Shown here piece after piece: positions 29,652 through 40,365 of a DNA stretch of 64,000 bases. Under the pieces are notes generated by a model. That model saw only the letters and a list, made by a program, of their open reading frames with translations. It ran no database searches and had not been told where the DNA came from. The translations under genes were made by a program, and so were the position numbers. Origin of the DNA: Thiomicrospira sp. XS5. GTDB lineage: Bacteria; Pseudomonadota; Gammaproteobacteria; Thiomicrospirales; Thiomicrospiraceae. Position 1 is the first letter of the stretch. Each line of letters starts with the position of its first letter. Location: positions 248,001 through 312,000 of the forward strand of contig NZ_LQBO01000001.1 in the NCBI RefSeq assembly GCF_001507555.1. Direction: 5' to 3'.

Positions 29652-32098
29652 TGGCTGATAACATGACCAACCAAGCCACGGCGTTGAGGCCGAGTCTTCC
29701 AGACAATCAACGACGTTCCCTGCAAGCCGCTTGCAGCCGCATTGCGCCGACCTGGCCGCTTGACGAACTGATTGCCGTCAACCCTTGGTGGGAAATGCGT
29801 GACGAGCACGTCAGTCAGGTTTCCGCCCGCCTCAGCGCCCTGACGCAGGCCAACTGCGTCATGCCGAAAGCCTATTTCCAGGAAATCTGGATGGAAACAT
29901 TGCAACCGCAACATTTGGAAGCGGCCATCGCCGAGTTCGGCAAAGATTACAGCGTTGAAACCATGGAGCGCTACCTGCTCAACGAGGACGACCAAACCCA
30001 TTGGCACAACATCAGTGACTTCGTCGACAGCGGCCCCAACCGCAAATACAAAATGGCCTGGCGGGATGAGATTACCCACCAGATCAGTCAATTCTGCGCG
30101 GACTTTTTTCGCCCCCAAAATGTCGGGTCCGCCCCCTACGCCAACACCTATCAAGGGCTTTACCTTGAATGGTTGAGAACCACCCGGCAAGACAAAGGGA
30201 TTGAAATTCTCATGGCCGAAGACGGCCTGACCGAACTGTTCAATGACTTGCCGGAAAGTGCCGAAGCCCTGCTGGCCGAAGCGCTGATTGGGTTACGAGT
30301 ACCGGAAGGTGAAACCGCCGAATACAGTCACGCCTTATTGTTGGACATCAACGGCTGGGCCTCCTGGGTGGCGTACCTGCGTTGGCAGGATCGTTTAAGC
30401 GGACATGACAATGACCTGATGATGGATTTGCTCGCCATCCGCATGGCTTGGGAATGGGTGCTTTGGCGTCACCAAAAACAAACCGACAAAGTCGTCTTCA
30501 ACGAATTAAAAGTGATGTGGCGTCACCAGATGACCATCGTGCACGACTTGATTCAGAATCATCAAAATTCGCAGGAAAAATCCTGGATTTGGCAACGGGC
30601 CGCGGAAATCGCCTATCAATCGACGTTGCATCAACAACTGAAATACTCGCCCCATGCCGAACAGACCGACGCCGGTAAAACGCCGACGTTACAAGCCGCT
30701 TTCTGCATCGATGTGCGCTCGGAAATCATTCGACGCGCACTGGAAGCGCAGGACCCGAACATCGAAACCCTCGGCTTCGCCGGTTTCTTCGGATTACCGA
30801 TAGAATACCGCCCGGCCGGAACCGATATTATCCGGCCACAGCTGCCAGGCCTGTTGAAATCCAACATTCAGGTAGCGCCCATTCTGCCGCAACAAAAAAC
30901 CGCGTCGATTCGGGAAAAGCTCAACAAAAAGGCCCGTTGGATTGAATGGAGCAATGCCCCACCGTCCGCCTTTACCATGGTAGAAGCGACTGGATTGATA
31001 TATGCCTTTAAGCTATTGCGAAACAGTCTTTTCCCGGAGGATGACAGCCACCCGGTCAACCACCTTCCGGTGAGCGACGCCTTCGAACTGACACAGGGCC
31101 AAGACCCGCTCAGTCTGTCGCAAAAAGTCGATTTGGCCTACGGCATCCTCAACGCCATGGGGCTGACCGGACCCTTGGCGGAGACGGTGCTGTTGGTCGG
31201 GCACGGCAGCAGCAGTTGCAACAACCCGCACGCTTCCGGGCTGGACTGCGGAGCTTGCGGCGGGCAAACCGGCGAAATCAACGTCCGGGTTCTGGCCTAT
31301 TTACTGAATGACCCAACCGTTCGCGATGGCTTGCGGGCAAAAGGCCTCATTATTCCAACGGCCACCCGTTTCGTCGCCGCCATGCACAACACCACCACGG
31401 ACGAGTTCACTTGTTTCGGGGAAGACATCGCCCGCAATGAGCCGGTTTCCAACTGGCTGGCCCGTGCCGGCGAAATGGCCCGTCAGGAACGTTCGATCCG
31501 TCTTGGTCTGGATCACCTGAAAGAACCGGTCTTGCACAAATCCATCAAACACCGCGCCAAAGACTGGTCACAGGTACGGCCTGAATGGGGCCTGTCGAAC
31601 AACGCTGCCTTCATCGTCGCACCGCGTTGGCGGACTCGTGGCATCAACCTGCAAGGCCGTGCCTTCCTGCACGATTACGAGGCTTCGCAAGACCCGGACG
31701 CCAGCTTGCTGACCCAAATAATGACCGCCCCGATGGTGGTCACCAACTGGATCAACCTGCAATACTACGCGTCGGTCTGTGACAACCACACCTATGGCAG
31801 TGGTAACAAAGTCCTGCACAATGTGGTGGACGGCTGCATCGGGGTGTTTGAAGGCAACGGCGGGGATTTACGCATTGGCCTGCCGATGCAATCCCTGCAT
31901 GACGGCAACAAATGGATGCACGAACCGCTTCGTCTCAGTGTCTATATCGATGCGCCGCGCAATGCCATCGCCAAAGTGGTGGCGGAAAACGAAGTGGTGC
32001 GTCAGCTCATCGACAACGAATGGCTGTTCTGCTTTCACTGGAGCCAGCAAGGTGACATCGACCGTTACCTCAATGGCCAGTGGTTGACGCAATCCTAA
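29648..32098 (+). CDS. dabA: DabA, carbonic-anhydrase-like subunit of the DAB inorganic-carbon transporter (DUF2309)
   Basis: The 816-residue protein is of the UPF0753/DUF2309 family. The zinc-site residues expected from beta-carbonic anhydrase homology are present: Cys353 and Asp355 in FCIDVRSE, His519 in VGHGSSSC, and Cys534 in SGLDCGACGG. The His-Cys spacing of 15 matches that reported for the characterised protein. It is translated from an overlapping ATGA junction with dabB. Together they should raise cytoplasmic bicarbonate for CO2 fixation. No RuBisCO or carboxysome gene lies in this window. Confidence 0.95.
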   Translation: MMADNMTNQATALRPSLPDNQRRSLQAACSRIAPTWPLDELIAVNPWWEMRDEHVSQVSARLSALTQANCVMPKAYFQEIWMETLQPQHLEAAIAEFGKDYSVETMERYLLNEDDQTHWHNISDFVDSGPNRKYKMAWRDEITHQISQFCADFFRPQNVGSAPYANTYQGLYLEWLRTTRQDKGIEILMAEDGLTELFNDLPESAEALLAEALIGLRVPEGETAEYSHALLLDINGWASWVAYLRWQDRLSGHDNDLMMDLLAIRMAWEWVLWRHQKQTDKVVFNELKVMWRHQMTIVHDLIQNHQNSQEKSWIWQRAAEIAYQSTLHQQLKYSPHAEQTDAGKTPTLQAAFCIDVRSEIIRRALEAQDPNIETLGFAGFFGLPIEYRPAGTDIIRPQLPGLLKSNIQVAPILPQQKTASIREKLNKKARWIEWSNAPPSAFTMVEATGLIYAFKLLRNSLFPEDDSHPVNHLPVSDAFELTQGQDPLSLSQKVDLAYGILNAMGLTGPLAETVLLVGHGSSSCNNPHASGLDCGACGGQTGEINVRVLAYLLNDPTVRDGLRAKGLIIPTATRFVAAMHNTTTDEFTCFGEDIARNEPVSNWLARAGEMARQERSIRLGLDHLKEPVLHKSIKHRAKDWSQVRPEWGLSNNAAFIVAPRWRTRGINLQGRAFLHDYEASQDPDASLLTQIMTAPMVVTNWINLQYYASVCDNHTYGSGNKVLHNVVDGCIGVFEGNGGDLRIGLPMQSLHDGNKWMHEPLRLSVYIDAPRNAIAKVVAENEVVRQLIDNEWLFCFHWSQQGDIDRYLNGQWLTQS

Positions 32099-32158
32099 GT
32101 CGTTTTTGACCAATTCCAACGCCTCAGCTTGCTTGCGCACGCACGGTTACAGGCACGG

Positions 32159-33337
32159 TTACAACAAGATACCGCTGTTCGGTTTCCGGCTGGGGCGTAC
32201 CAGAATCGGCAGGTACAATACTGTCAGCCATAAAAAGGCCAGGCTCCAACCCAGTTGGCTGGCCTGAACCCACCAAACCGTGTACTCCGGCAACAGGAGC
32301 GGAAACGCCACCCGCAATACGGCGGAGGCCGCTAAAAGGGCGAACACCCAAACTAAGCTTTTCGGCGGTTCAAACACATTCCGGTTGGTATGCCCCAATG
32401 AAATGCGCGCCATAATGGACGAACACAGCAAACCAATGCCTCCGGCCGCCAGCGCATGCAAGGCAATCGATTCACTGACCCACCCCAGGCCGACCAAGCC
32501 ATACAGCGCCATGCCGGTCACCATAAACGTATAGGAAACGTGCAAGGGCCACAGCAGCAACACCGACCAGATGCGCGGATGGTACCAAGCCTTCAGTCGG
32601 ATAAAGTGCACGCCGGCCAACGGAAACGCAATCAAACTGGTCGCCCAGTGCTGCGGGAAAAACACCGCCGCCACCATCAAGGCCAGAAAGCCGACCAGCG
32701 CCAAGGCATCCAGCCGTTTCGACTGCACGTTTTCCGGCAACCCCAATGCCTTTTCGGTGAAAAACGGAATCAGACGCCGCATCATCGTCAAGTTAATCGC
32801 CAGCACCAGAAAGAGTCCGAAAATCACCCCCATGTGCACACCGTTATCGAGCCCGTTAAACGCCCCGGCGTAAAACACCCCATTGGCCGCCAACAACAGG
32901 GCAAACTTCGACGCCAACCCCATTTGCGGCCACAACTTTTGGCGCAACACCGGGCCGATGAACAGCCACAGCAGCCCGAGGTTAAACAGCAAATCGAACG
33001 TCGCCACCCAAATCAACGGCCAATCCAGCAAAAAACCGATTCGCGCCAAGGCCCAACAGGCAAACACCCAAGCCAGACGCCAGCCCGAAGCCGAATTCTC
33101 CCGCGACCAGTTCATCACCGCCGTCAGCAAGAACCCGGTCACCGTCGCCAACGCATAACCGAATACCATCTCATGTGCGTGCCAATACATCGACGGAATA
33201 CCGGAGAAGGTCGTCATCGCAGCAGGATATTGCCAAAACCAGATTAACATCGCCACGCCGGTGAACAGACTGCCACCCAGAAAAAACGCGCGGAAAGCGC
33301 GGTCGAAAAAGAATAACTGACTCGGAAGTCGTACCAT
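32159..33337 (-). CDS. NnrS family membrane protein
   Basis: The 392-residue protein has about 12 membrane helices. The N-terminal FDRAFRAFFLGGSLFTGVAMLIWFW and the histidine motif WHAHEMVFGYALATVTGFLLTAV are typical of NnrS, a haem/copper protein linked to nitric oxide stress and denitrification. AAAGGAGA precedes the ATG. It converges on dabA, with 60 bases between stops that hold a short direct repeat (GCACGGTTACA twice) but no clear terminator. Confidence 0.9.
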   Translation of the reverse strand: MVRLPSQLFFFDRAFRAFFLGGSLFTGVAMLIWFWQYPAAMTTFSGIPSMYWHAHEMVFGYALATVTGFLLTAVMNWSRENSASGWRLAWVFACWALARIGFLLDWPLIWVATFDLLFNLGLLWLFIGPVLRQKLWPQMGLASKFALLLAANGVFYAGAFNGLDNGVHMGVIFGLFLVLAINLTMMRRLIPFFTEKALGLPENVQSKRLDALALVGFLALMVAAVFFPQHWATSLIAFPLAGVHFIRLKAWYHPRIWSVLLLWPLHVSYTFMVTGMALYGLVGLGWVSESIALHALAAGGIGLLCSSIMARISLGHTNRNVFEPPKSLVWVFALLAASAVLRVAFPLLLPEYTVWWVQASQLGWSLAFLWLTVLYLPILVRPSRKPNSGILL

Positions 33338-33374
33338 TGCCTTCTCCTTTGAATTCGAATGGTATGAAGAAATC

Positions 33375-33388
33375 GACCAGGCCTGGTC
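33375..33388. repeat. dispersed palindrome, copy 5 (GACCAGGCCTGGTC, upstream of nnrS)
   Basis: Perfect 14-bp palindrome 37 bases upstream of the nnrS start, in a divergent promoter region, so it is not a terminator of a flanking gene. Confidence 0.85.
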
Positions 33389-33620
33389 AAAATCGCAGTC
33401 TGTGAATGCCCACTTTCCAACAAGGTACAGAGTAGGGTTTGAAGATTTTGATAACTCTCGTCAAGGCTACGCCTAGCGACCAGCTTGAATCCATGATCGC
33501 CCATCCACACTTTTTTTGTCGCAACATCATATCACAACACCAAAATCACGCTGACCGGCGCACTCTCCAATCACTTGAAAAACTTCCCAGGCTTTACGTT
33601 TAAAAATGCCATAATAAGTC

Positions 33621-33648
33621 TTGTTAACGACGGATAAGTCGGTATATG
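33621..33648 (+). promoter_or_regulatory. possible promoter of the export operon
   Basis: TTGTTA (33621-33626), a 16-base spacer and TATATG (33643-33648), about 65 bases before the ATG at 33715. Confidence 0.35.
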
Positions 33649-33714
33649 ATGACAACATGATACTTATGTGTAACACTCTGCTCAAACCAGCGAGCCAGAA
33701 AAGACGGAACCGGC

Positions 33715-35205
33715 ATGTTTTCAATCCCTAAACAGAATTCAACCACGAAGCACCTGTTACGCCTTTCCCCGTTAGGGGTCGGTCTTCTGATACTGTCACT
33801 GACGGGCTGTTCCATGGCGCCCGAATATCAACGCCCGGAAGCACCCATTCCATCCAAATTTCCGGCCCCTGAACAACCGGCGAAAACCCCAGATGCCACC
33901 ATGCCGGAAGATAAAGCCACACCGGACTGGCAAACTTACTTCAGCGACCCGGCACTGCAGAAAATCCTCAATGACGCGCTGGCCAACAACCGCGATTTGA
34001 GAATCGCAGCCGCCCGAGTCCGAGCCTCACGCGCCATTTACGGCATTCAGCGCTCCGATCTCTTCCCCGACATCAATGTCGGCGCACAAGGCAGCCGGAC
34101 CCATACGCCCGCCGACCTCAGTTATACCGGCCGGGAAGTCACCTCGTCCAGCTATCAAGTCAGCGCCAATTTGAGTATCTGGGAACTCGATTTCTGGGGC
34201 CGTATCCGCAGCTTGGAAGAAGCCGCATTACAAGATTATCTGTCGCAGGAAAGCTCGCAACAGGCGTTTAAAATCGCCTTGATCGCCCAGGTGACCAATG
34301 GCTACCTGAATTATCGGGAGCTGGATCAGCGCTTGGTTTTGGCCCAAAAGACGCTGAGTTCCCGCGAAGAATCCTACCGTATTTTCAAGCGACGCTTTGA
34401 AATGGGCGTCATCTCCGAACTGGACCTGACACAGGTCGAAACACTAGTCAAACAAGCTCAAACTCTGACCATCGAATTGGAGCAACTTAAAGAAAACCAA
34501 CTCTACGACTTGTCCTATTTGGTCGGCAGCCAAGTGCAACTGAAACATGTCGACAGCTACTTCGGCGAAGAGGCGGTATTTCAACCGATTTCACCAGGCC
34601 TGCCTTCCGAGCTGCTGAACAACCGGCCGGACATTCTCGCCGCCGAGCATTCGCTGCGTTCCGCCACCGCCAATATCGGAGCCGCCAGAGCGGCCTTTTT
34701 CCCAAGCATTACACTGACTGGCTACGCCGGCACGGCCAGTGCGGAACTGGACGGGCTTTTCGCTTCTGGTAGCGGCGCCTGGAGCTTTGCCCCCAGTATC
34801 AACCTGCCCATTTTTAACGGCGGACGAAACCAATCGAATCTGGATTTATCCAAAGCACGCCAAAACGAAGCCGTGTCCAACTACGAAAAAACCATTCAAA
34901 ACGCCTTCAAAGAAGTCTCGATTTCATTGTCGAATCAAAAATGGTTAAAGAAACAACTGAAAGTGCTGGAAGACACCTTATCCATACAACAACGCCGAGC
35001 CCATTTGGCCGAACTTCGCTACAAAAGCGGCGCGACGCCTTTTTTGGAAGTTCTGGATGCCGAACGCGCCCGCCTCAGTGCCGAACAAACCCTCGTCACC
35101 GCCCGGCGCGCTTTATCCAGCAGTCAGGTTGAACTTTACACCGCCATCGGCGGCGGCCTGACCCAGAAACAAGAACCCCCCGAACCCCAAAAGACTGGAG
35201 AATAA
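33715..35205 (+). CDS. outer-membrane efflux lipoprotein, TolC/NodT (RND outer membrane factor) family
   Basis: The 496-residue protein has a lipobox LTGC (Cys32) followed by [13 protein letters not shown], the standard opening of NodT-type outer-membrane factors. Two repeated OEP domains follow, with long coiled-coil helices. The typical segments [16 protein letters not shown] and [20 protein letters not shown] are present. It should form the trimeric outer-membrane channel for the inner-membrane ABC pump encoded next. It is the first gene of a four-gene operon with spacers of 3-5 bases. Confidence 0.93.
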   Translation: MFSIPKQNSTTKHLLRLSPLGVGLLILSLTGCSMAPEYQRPEAPIPSKFPAPEQPAKTPDATMPEDKATPDWQTYFSDPALQKILNDALANNRDLRIAAARVRASRAIYGIQRSDLFPDINVGAQGSRTHTPADLSYTGREVTSSSYQVSANLSIWELDFWGRIRSLEEAALQDYLSQESSQQAFKIALIAQVTNGYLNYRELDQRLVLAQKTLSSREESYRIFKRRFEMGVISELDLTQVETLVKQAQTLTIELEQLKENQLYDLSYLVGSQVQLKHVDSYFGEEAVFQPISPGLPSELLNNRPDILAAEHSLRSATANIGAARAAFFPSITLTGYAGTASAELDGLFASGSGAWSFAPSINLPIFNGGRNQSNLDLSKARQNEAVSNYEKTIQNAFKEVSISLSNQKWLKKQLKVLEDTLSIQQRRAHLAELRYKSGATPFLEVLDAERARLSAEQTLVTARRALSSSQVELYTAIGGGLTQKQEPPEPQKTGE

Positions 35206-35210
35206 TCAGC

Positions 35211-36287
35211 ATGAATGCCCAACGCCTCAAACGCGCGACTGTCCTTATCATACTGGCTGCCATTGTTGGTTTCGGGGGCTGGCATTTTTGGAAGCAATGG
35301 AATGAAAGCAATCAAAACGGGTACTTGATCAGTGGCAATGGCCGCATTGAAGCCGTTGAAATCGACATCGCCACCAAGCTGCCCGGTCGTATTGAAAAAG
35401 TACTGGTTGATGAAGGCGACTTCGTCCAGAAAGGGCAACTGCTTGCCATCATGCAAACCGATACCTTAAACGCCCAACTGGCGGAAGCCGAAGCCCAATA
35501 CAAACAAGCTCAAAATGCCGTCAAAAGCGCCGAAGCCCAAGTGGCGGTACGCAAAAGTGACGTGGCCGCCGCCAACGCCGGCGTGGTGCAACGGGAAGCC
35601 GAACTGGATGCCGCCAAACGACGCTTGGCCCGCTCCGAGGTACTGTCTAAAGAAAACGCCTCCTCCATACAGGAACTGGATGACAATCGCGCGCAGGTCC
35701 GCAGCGCCAAAGCCGCCGTCATTGCCGCTCAGGCACAAGTCACCGCCGCTCAAGCCGCCGTCACCGCCGCCGAAGCGCAAGTCACCGGCGCCAAATCTCA
35801 GGTTGTCGCCGTGGAAGCCACCATTGAACGCATTCGCGCCGACATCAACGACAGTCAACTGACATCGCCGAAAAACGGCCGCATCCAATACCGCATCGCC
35901 CAACCGGGTGAAGTCCTTGGCGCCGGCGGAAAATTGCTGAACCTAGTGGATTTAAGCGATGTGTATATGACGTTTTTCGTACCGGAAACCGATGCCGGTA
36001 AACTCGCCATCGGCCAGGACGTTCACATCGTTTTGGATGCCGCGCCCGGTTTTGTGATACCGGCTCATATTTCCTTTGTCGACAGTGTCGCCCAATTCAC
36101 GCCTAAAACGGTCGAAACCGCCAAGGAGCGACAAAAACTCATGTTCCGCGTCAAAGCTCAGATACCGGAAGAACTCTTGCAGGCGCATATCGACAAAGTA
36201 AAAACCGGTTTGCCCGGCTTGGCTTGGCTCAAAATGAACCCCGATAAAGACTGGCCGGAAAACTTGCGTGTAGCGCTGCCCGATTAA
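35211..36287 (+). CDS. HlyD-family periplasmic adaptor (YhiI-like)
   Basis: The 358-residue membrane-fusion protein has one N-terminal anchor helix ([20 protein letters not shown]) and a biotinyl-lipoyl half-motif ([27 protein letters not shown]). A long Ala/Gln-rich alpha-helical hairpin follows (about residues 80-215, with repeated A-x-A-Q-V-T-A-A units), then a barrel domain. It bridges the ABC permease and the outer-membrane factor. It begins 5 bases after the preceding gene and ends 3 bases before the ABC gene. Confidence 0.93.
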   Translation: MNAQRLKRATVLIILAAIVGFGGWHFWKQWNESNQNGYLISGNGRIEAVEIDIATKLPGRIEKVLVDEGDFVQKGQLLAIMQTDTLNAQLAEAEAQYKQAQNAVKSAEAQVAVRKSDVAAANAGVVQREAELDAAKRRLARSEVLSKENASSIQELDDNRAQVRSAKAAVIAAQAQVTAAQAAVTAAEAQVTGAKSQVVAVEATIERIRADINDSQLTSPKNGRIQYRIAQPGEVLGAGGKLLNLVDLSDVYMTFFVPETDAGKLAIGQDVHIVLDAAPGFVIPAHISFVDSVAQFTPKTVETAKERQKLMFRVKAQIPEELLQAHIDKVKTGLPGLAWLKMNPDKDWPENLRVALPD

Positions 36288-36290
36288 ACC

Positions 36291-39029
36291 ATGGTAAACA
36301 CATCCGAACCCTACATCGCCGAGCTTGAACACGTTTCTCTCGCTTATAAAGAAACGGTTGCGCTGGACGATATTTCCTTACAAATACCCGCCGGCGAGAT
36401 GGTCGGATTGATCGGGCCGGATGGTGTCGGGAAATCCAGCTTACTGGCATTGATTTCCGGCGCGCGCATCATACAAGAAGGCCATGTCCATGTGCTGGGC
36501 GGCGACATGAAAGATGGCGGTCACCGCGACCGGGTCTGTCCGCAAATCGCTTATATGCCGCAGGGACTCGGCAAAAACCTCTATGCCACCTTATCCGTGG
36601 AAGAGAACCTGCAATTTTTTGGGCGCCTTTTCGGACACAACAAAGCCGAACGTCGCAAGCGCATCAACGATCTCACTCAAAGCACGGGCTTATATCCGTT
36701 CCTCGATCGCCCCGTAGGCAAATTGTCCGGTGGTATGAAGCAGAAACTGGGATTATGCTGCGCCCTGATTCACGACCCCAAATTGCTGATACTGGATGAA
36801 CCCACCACCGGGGTTGACCCTCTGGCCCGGTCACAATTTTGGGACCTGATAGACCGAATTCGCCACAAACAGCCGGACATGAGCGTCATCGTCGCCACGG
36901 CTTATATGGACGAAGCCCAGCGTTTTGACTGTCTGGTGATGATGGACGACGGAAAGGTCCTCGACACCGATACCCCTCAATCATTGCTCTCAAAAACACA
37001 AACCGACAATCTCGAATCAGCTTTTATTGCCTTGCAGCCCGAAGCCAAACGTAAAAAACACCAAGCGGTCGACATTCCACCGTTACATTTGGACAGCCAA
37101 AACGATGTCGCCATTGAGGCCACCGACTTAACCATGCGATTTGGCGACTTCACGGCCGTCAATCATGTGAACTTCCGTATTTTGAAAGGTGAGATTTTCG
37201 GCTTTCTCGGCTCCAACGGTTGCGGTAAATCGACGACCATGAAAATGCTGACCGGCTTACTGACCGCCTCCGAAGGCCAGGCCCTGCTCTTCGGCCAAAA
37301 AATCAATCCGGGCGACATGACCACCCGGAAACGGGTCGGCTATATGTCGCAAGCCTTTTCCCTTTACACCGAACTGACCGTACACCAAAACCTGGTGTTG
37401 CACGCCAGACTGTTCGGGGTGCCGGAGGCGGACATCCCGGCACGCGTCGACGAAATGGTCGAGCGTTTCAACTTGCAGCACGTGATCGACAGTTTGCCGA
37501 ACAGTTTGCCGCTGGGCGTCAAACAACGCCTTTCCCTGGCCGTGGCCATGGTGCATAAACCGGAATTGCTGATTCTCGACGAACCGACTTCCGGCGTCGA
37601 CCCCGTCGCTCGCGATAACTTCTGGCGACTGATGATTGAATTGGCTCGCAATGACAAAGTGACCATTTTCATCTCCACCCACTTTATGAATGAAGCCGAA
37701 CGGTGTGACCGTATTTCGCTCATGCATGCCGGCAATGTTCTCATCAGCGACACCCCGGCAAACATCGTGCAATCCAAACAAGCCGACTCACTGGAACAGG
37801 CCTTTATCCAATACCTGAAAGAATCCGACACATCAAACTCGGACTCGCCGGAACAAACACCGCAAGAAACATTTTCCGCGGGCGCCACCACACGGAAGCC
37901 TCAGGGCTTCAGTTTAAAAAGAGCTTTCAGCTATTCCTGGCGCGAATCCCTGGAACTCACGCGCGACCCGATTCGGCTGACACTGGCACTGCTCGGCTCC
38001 ATCATCTTGATGACGGTACTCGGCCTTGGGATTTCATTTGACGTGGAAGATTTGAATTATGCCATTCTGGACCGGGACCAAACGACACTGAGCCAAAATT
38101 ACGCCCTCAACCTGTCCGGTTCACGCTATTTTACCGAGAAGCCCCCGATTCAAGATTATCAAGACTTGGAAAAACGCTTACGAAAAGGGGAAATCTCCCT
38201 CGCCATTGAAATTCCGCCCGGGTTCGCACGAAACATCAAACACGGTCGTGATGTTGAAATTGCCGCCTGGATAGACGGCTCCATGCCCACTCGCGCCGAA
38301 ACCATTAACGGTTATGTGCAGGGCATGCACCAAAACTGGATGGCGTACCAGGCCAGGGTGAACTTAGGTCAACGCGAGGCGGGCAATTTCACCATTGAAA
38401 CCCGTTACCGCTATAACCCCGATGTGGAAAGTCTGCCGGCCATGATTCCCGCCGTCATTCCATTGTTAATGTTGATGTTCCCAGCCATGCTCGCCGCCTT
38501 ATCCGTAGTGCGTGAAAAAGAACTGGGGTCCATCATCAATCTTTATGTCACTCCCGTGACTCGGACCGAATTTCTGCTGGGCAAACAACTGCCCTACATT
38601 GTCTTAGCCACGGTCAATTTCATTTTATTATTGATTTTGTCGGTCACCGCTTTTCAGGTTCCCATTACCGGGAGCGTGTTGGCGTTATTATTGGCGGGTG
38701 TTTTATTCAACATCGTCGCCACCGGAATCGGCCTATTCGCCTCAACGTTCACCAAAAGCCAGATTGCCGCAATGGTACTGACCATGATCGGCACCATGAT
38801 TCCGGCGGTGCAATTTTCCGGACTGTTGAATCCGGTGGATTCAATGGAAGGGGCCGGACGAATCGTCGGTGAAACCTACCCGGCCACCTACATGTTTGAA
38901 ATCAGCCGTGGCGCGTTCAGTAAGGCACTCGGGTTTCCCGACTTACACCAATCTTTCTGGCCGATTATGATTGCCATTCCGGTCATTCTGACCTTGGCGA
39001 TCGTCCTACTGAAAAAGCAGGAGCGTTGA
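36291..39029 (+). CDS. ABC transporter with two fused ATPase domains and ABC-2 permease (RbbA-like)
   Basis: The 912-residue fusion has ATPase domain 1 (Walker [10 protein letters not shown], signature LSGGMKQKL, Walker [14 protein letters not shown]) and ATPase domain 2 (Walker [10 protein letters not shown], non-canonical signature LPLGVKQRL, Walker [14 protein letters not shown]). An ABC-2 permease with about six membrane helices follows (from residue about 550). This layout is that of RbbA/YhiH. RbbA was described as a ribosome-associated ATPase, but in this operon, with an outer-membrane factor and HlyD adaptor, it is more naturally an exporter. The substrate is unknown. Confidence 0.92.
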   Translation: MVNTSEPYIAELEHVSLAYKETVALDDISLQIPAGEMVGLIGPDGVGKSSLLALISGARIIQEGHVHVLGGDMKDGGHRDRVCPQIAYMPQGLGKNLYATLSVEENLQFFGRLFGHNKAERRKRINDLTQSTGLYPFLDRPVGKLSGGMKQKLGLCCALIHDPKLLILDEPTTGVDPLARSQFWDLIDRIRHKQPDMSVIVATAYMDEAQRFDCLVMMDDGKVLDTDTPQSLLSKTQTDNLESAFIALQPEAKRKKHQAVDIPPLHLDSQNDVAIEATDLTMRFGDFTAVNHVNFRILKGEIFGFLGSNGCGKSTTMKMLTGLLTASEGQALLFGQKINPGDMTTRKRVGYMSQAFSLYTELTVHQNLVLHARLFGVPEADIPARVDEMVERFNLQHVIDSLPNSLPLGVKQRLSLAVAMVHKPELLILDEPTSGVDPVARDNFWRLMIELARNDKVTIFISTHFMNEAERCDRISLMHAGNVLISDTPANIVQSKQADSLEQAFIQYLKESDTSNSDSPEQTPQETFSAGATTRKPQGFSLKRAFSYSWRESLELTRDPIRLTLALLGSIILMTVLGLGISFDVEDLNYAILDRDQTTLSQNYALNLSGSRYFTEKPPIQDYQDLEKRLRKGEISLAIEIPPGFARNIKHGRDVEIAAWIDGSMPTRAETINGYVQGMHQNWMAYQARVNLGQREAGNFTIETRYRYNPDVESLPAMIPAVIPLLMLMFPAMLAALSVVREKELGSIINLYVTPVTRTEFLLGKQLPYIVLATVNFILLLILSVTAFQVPITGSVLALLLAGVLFNIVATGIGLFASTFTKSQIAAMVLTMIGTMIPAVQFSGLLNPVDSMEGAGRIVGETYPATYMFEISRGAFSKALGFPDLHQSFWPIMIAIPVILTLAIVLLKKQER

Positions 39030-39032
39030 ACC

Positions 39033-40157
39033 ATGCAAGCGCTTAAAAACATTATTCGTCTCGGCGTCAAAGAACTGTGGAGCCTGTATCGCGACCCGGG
39101 CATGATGATACTGATTCTGTACATCTTCACTTTCGCCATTTACAGCTCGGCCACGGCCAAACCCGACACCCTGCATATGGCGCCCATCGGCATCGTGGAC
39201 GAAGACGACTCCCGACTGTCGCAGCGCATCGTGTCGGCGTTTTTCCCGCCCAAATTCGAAACACCGGCCAAGCTCTCCATCAACCAGATCGACCGGGCAT
39301 TGGATTCCGGGCGTTATACCTTTGTCATCAATATTCCACCCAACTTCCAACGCGACATCCTCGCCGGTAAAAAAACCGAAATTCAGTTGAACATCGATGC
39401 CACCCGCATGAGTCAATCTTTCAGCGGCAACAATTACATTCAACAGATCATCAATCAGGAAGTCTCGGAATTTTTACAAGGCTACCGCTCCATCGAGGCC
39501 GGCCAAGTCGCCATCGTCAATCGAATGCGTTTCAATCCCAATCTGGAAGAATCCTGGTTCGGCGCCATTATGGAAATCATCAATAACGTCACCATGCTGT
39601 CGATTATGTTAACCGGCGCGGCCTTGATTCGAGAACGGGAACACGGCACGATTGAACACTTGCTGGTCATGCCCGTCACCCCGGCGGAAATCATGATTGC
39701 CAAAATCTGGTCCATGTCTCTGGTGGTGATCGTATCGACGTTTTTATCCCTGAATTTGGTGGTGCGTGGCGCACTGGACGTCCCCATAGAAGGGTCGACC
39801 TTGCTGTTTCTAGTGGGCGCCTTGCTTCACCTGTTCGCGACGACCTCCATGGGCATTTTTCTGGCCACCATTGCCCGCAGCATGCCGCAGTTTGGCATGC
39901 TGATCGTATTGGTTCTTTTGCCGTTGGAAATCCTGTCGGGCGGGACGACACCGCGTGAAAGCATGCCGGAAATCATTCAAAACATCATGCTGGTGGCACC
40001 GACCACGCATTTTGTGGAGCTGAGTCAGGCCATCTTGTATCGCGCCGCCGGATTCGACGTGGTCTGGCCACAGTTTCTGGCCTTGTTCTGCATCGGCAAC
40101 GCGCTGTTCATATTTTCATTAATGCGCTTCCGCAAAACCATCAGCCAGATGGCATAA
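39033..40157 (+). CDS. ABC-2 type permease (YhhJ-like)
   Basis: The 374-residue protein has one N-terminal helix (PGMMILILYIFTFAIYSS) and a large periplasmic domain (about residues 45-170). Five C-terminal helices contain the ABC-2 signature REREHGTIEHLLVMPVTPAEIMIAKIWSM. It pairs with the permease half of the preceding fusion protein, giving the yhiI-rbbA-yhhJ order with a TolC-like factor in front. It is the last gene of the operon, followed by a bidirectional terminator. Confidence 0.92.
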   Translation: MQALKNIIRLGVKELWSLYRDPGMMILILYIFTFAIYSSATAKPDTLHMAPIGIVDEDDSRLSQRIVSAFFPPKFETPAKLSINQIDRALDSGRYTFVINIPPNFQRDILAGKKTEIQLNIDATRMSQSFSGNNYIQQIINQEVSEFLQGYRSIEAGQVAIVNRMRFNPNLEESWFGAIMEIINNVTMLSIMLTGAALIREREHGTIEHLLVMPVTPAEIMIAKIWSMSLVVIVSTFLSLNLVVRGALDVPIEGSTLLFLVGALLHLFATTSMGIFLATIARSMPQFGMLIVLVLLPLEILSGGTTPRESMPEIIQNIMLVAPTTHFVELSQAILYRAAGFDVVWPQFLALFCIGNALFIFSLMRFRKTISQMA

Positions 40158-40179
40158 ACCCAAGCCGACAACAAATAGA

Positions 40180-40205
40180 AAAAACGCCCAGGCCTGGGCG
40201 TTTTT
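40180..40205. terminator. bidirectional terminator built on the dispersed palindrome (copy 6)
   Basis: A5-CGCCCAGGCCTGGGCG-T5, a 26-bp perfect palindrome between the convergent export operon and the bd oxidase operon, able to serve both strands. The core is at 40188-40197. Confidence 0.88.
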
Positions 40206-40233
40206 GGATAAGACGGAGAAACACCTTGGTCGC

Positions 40234-40365
40234 TCAAGCAGCCAGCCAACCGAAAGTGAATTTCAACAGCAAGGTGACCAACAACAGCACCAACACGCCG
40301 GCGGCGTACAGACCGGCAAACCAGCGCCAGGAAGCGCCGCGTTTAGCCTCAGTAACCTTCTTCAA
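40234..40365 (-). CDS. small third subunit of the bd oxidase (DUF2474/CydX-like)
   Basis: A short frame of 43 residues with one membrane helix, reading KKVTEAKRGASWRWFAGLY then AAGVLVLLLVTLLLKFTFGW. The Trp-x-x-Gly-Leu opening followed by one hydrophobic helix resembles the DUF2474 proteins encoded after cioAB, and CydX in function. The only plausible start is TTG at 40365, which overlaps the cydB end by 17 bases and has GGTGGAAG just before it. It is too short for ordinary ORF calling. Its position as third gene of the oxidase operon supports it. Confidence 0.65.
   Translation of the reverse strand: MKKVTEAKRGASWRWFAGLYAAGVLVLLLVTLLLKFTFGWLAA

Larger units (their letters stand above)
33338..33714. 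other. intergenic region between nnrS and the export operon
   Basis: A 377-base divergent region with no convincing gene. It holds a copy of the dispersed palindrome near the nnrS end and a sigma-70-like promoter near the export operon. No tRNA or obvious RNA structure was seen in the middle. Confidence 0.6.

Noticed and set aside
32140..32165. Direct repeat GCACGGTTACA x2 between dabA and nnrS
   Set aside because: Only two short units, no flanking mobile-element features; probably trivial.
33440..33470. FNR-like site TTGAT...GTCAA upstream of nnrS
   Set aside because: The half-site spacing is three bases too long for an FNR box and one half is imperfect.
35690..35830. Tandem GCC/CAA-rich repeats in the HlyD gene
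   Set aside because: They are explained by the Ala/Gln/Val heptads of the adaptor's coiled-coil hairpin.
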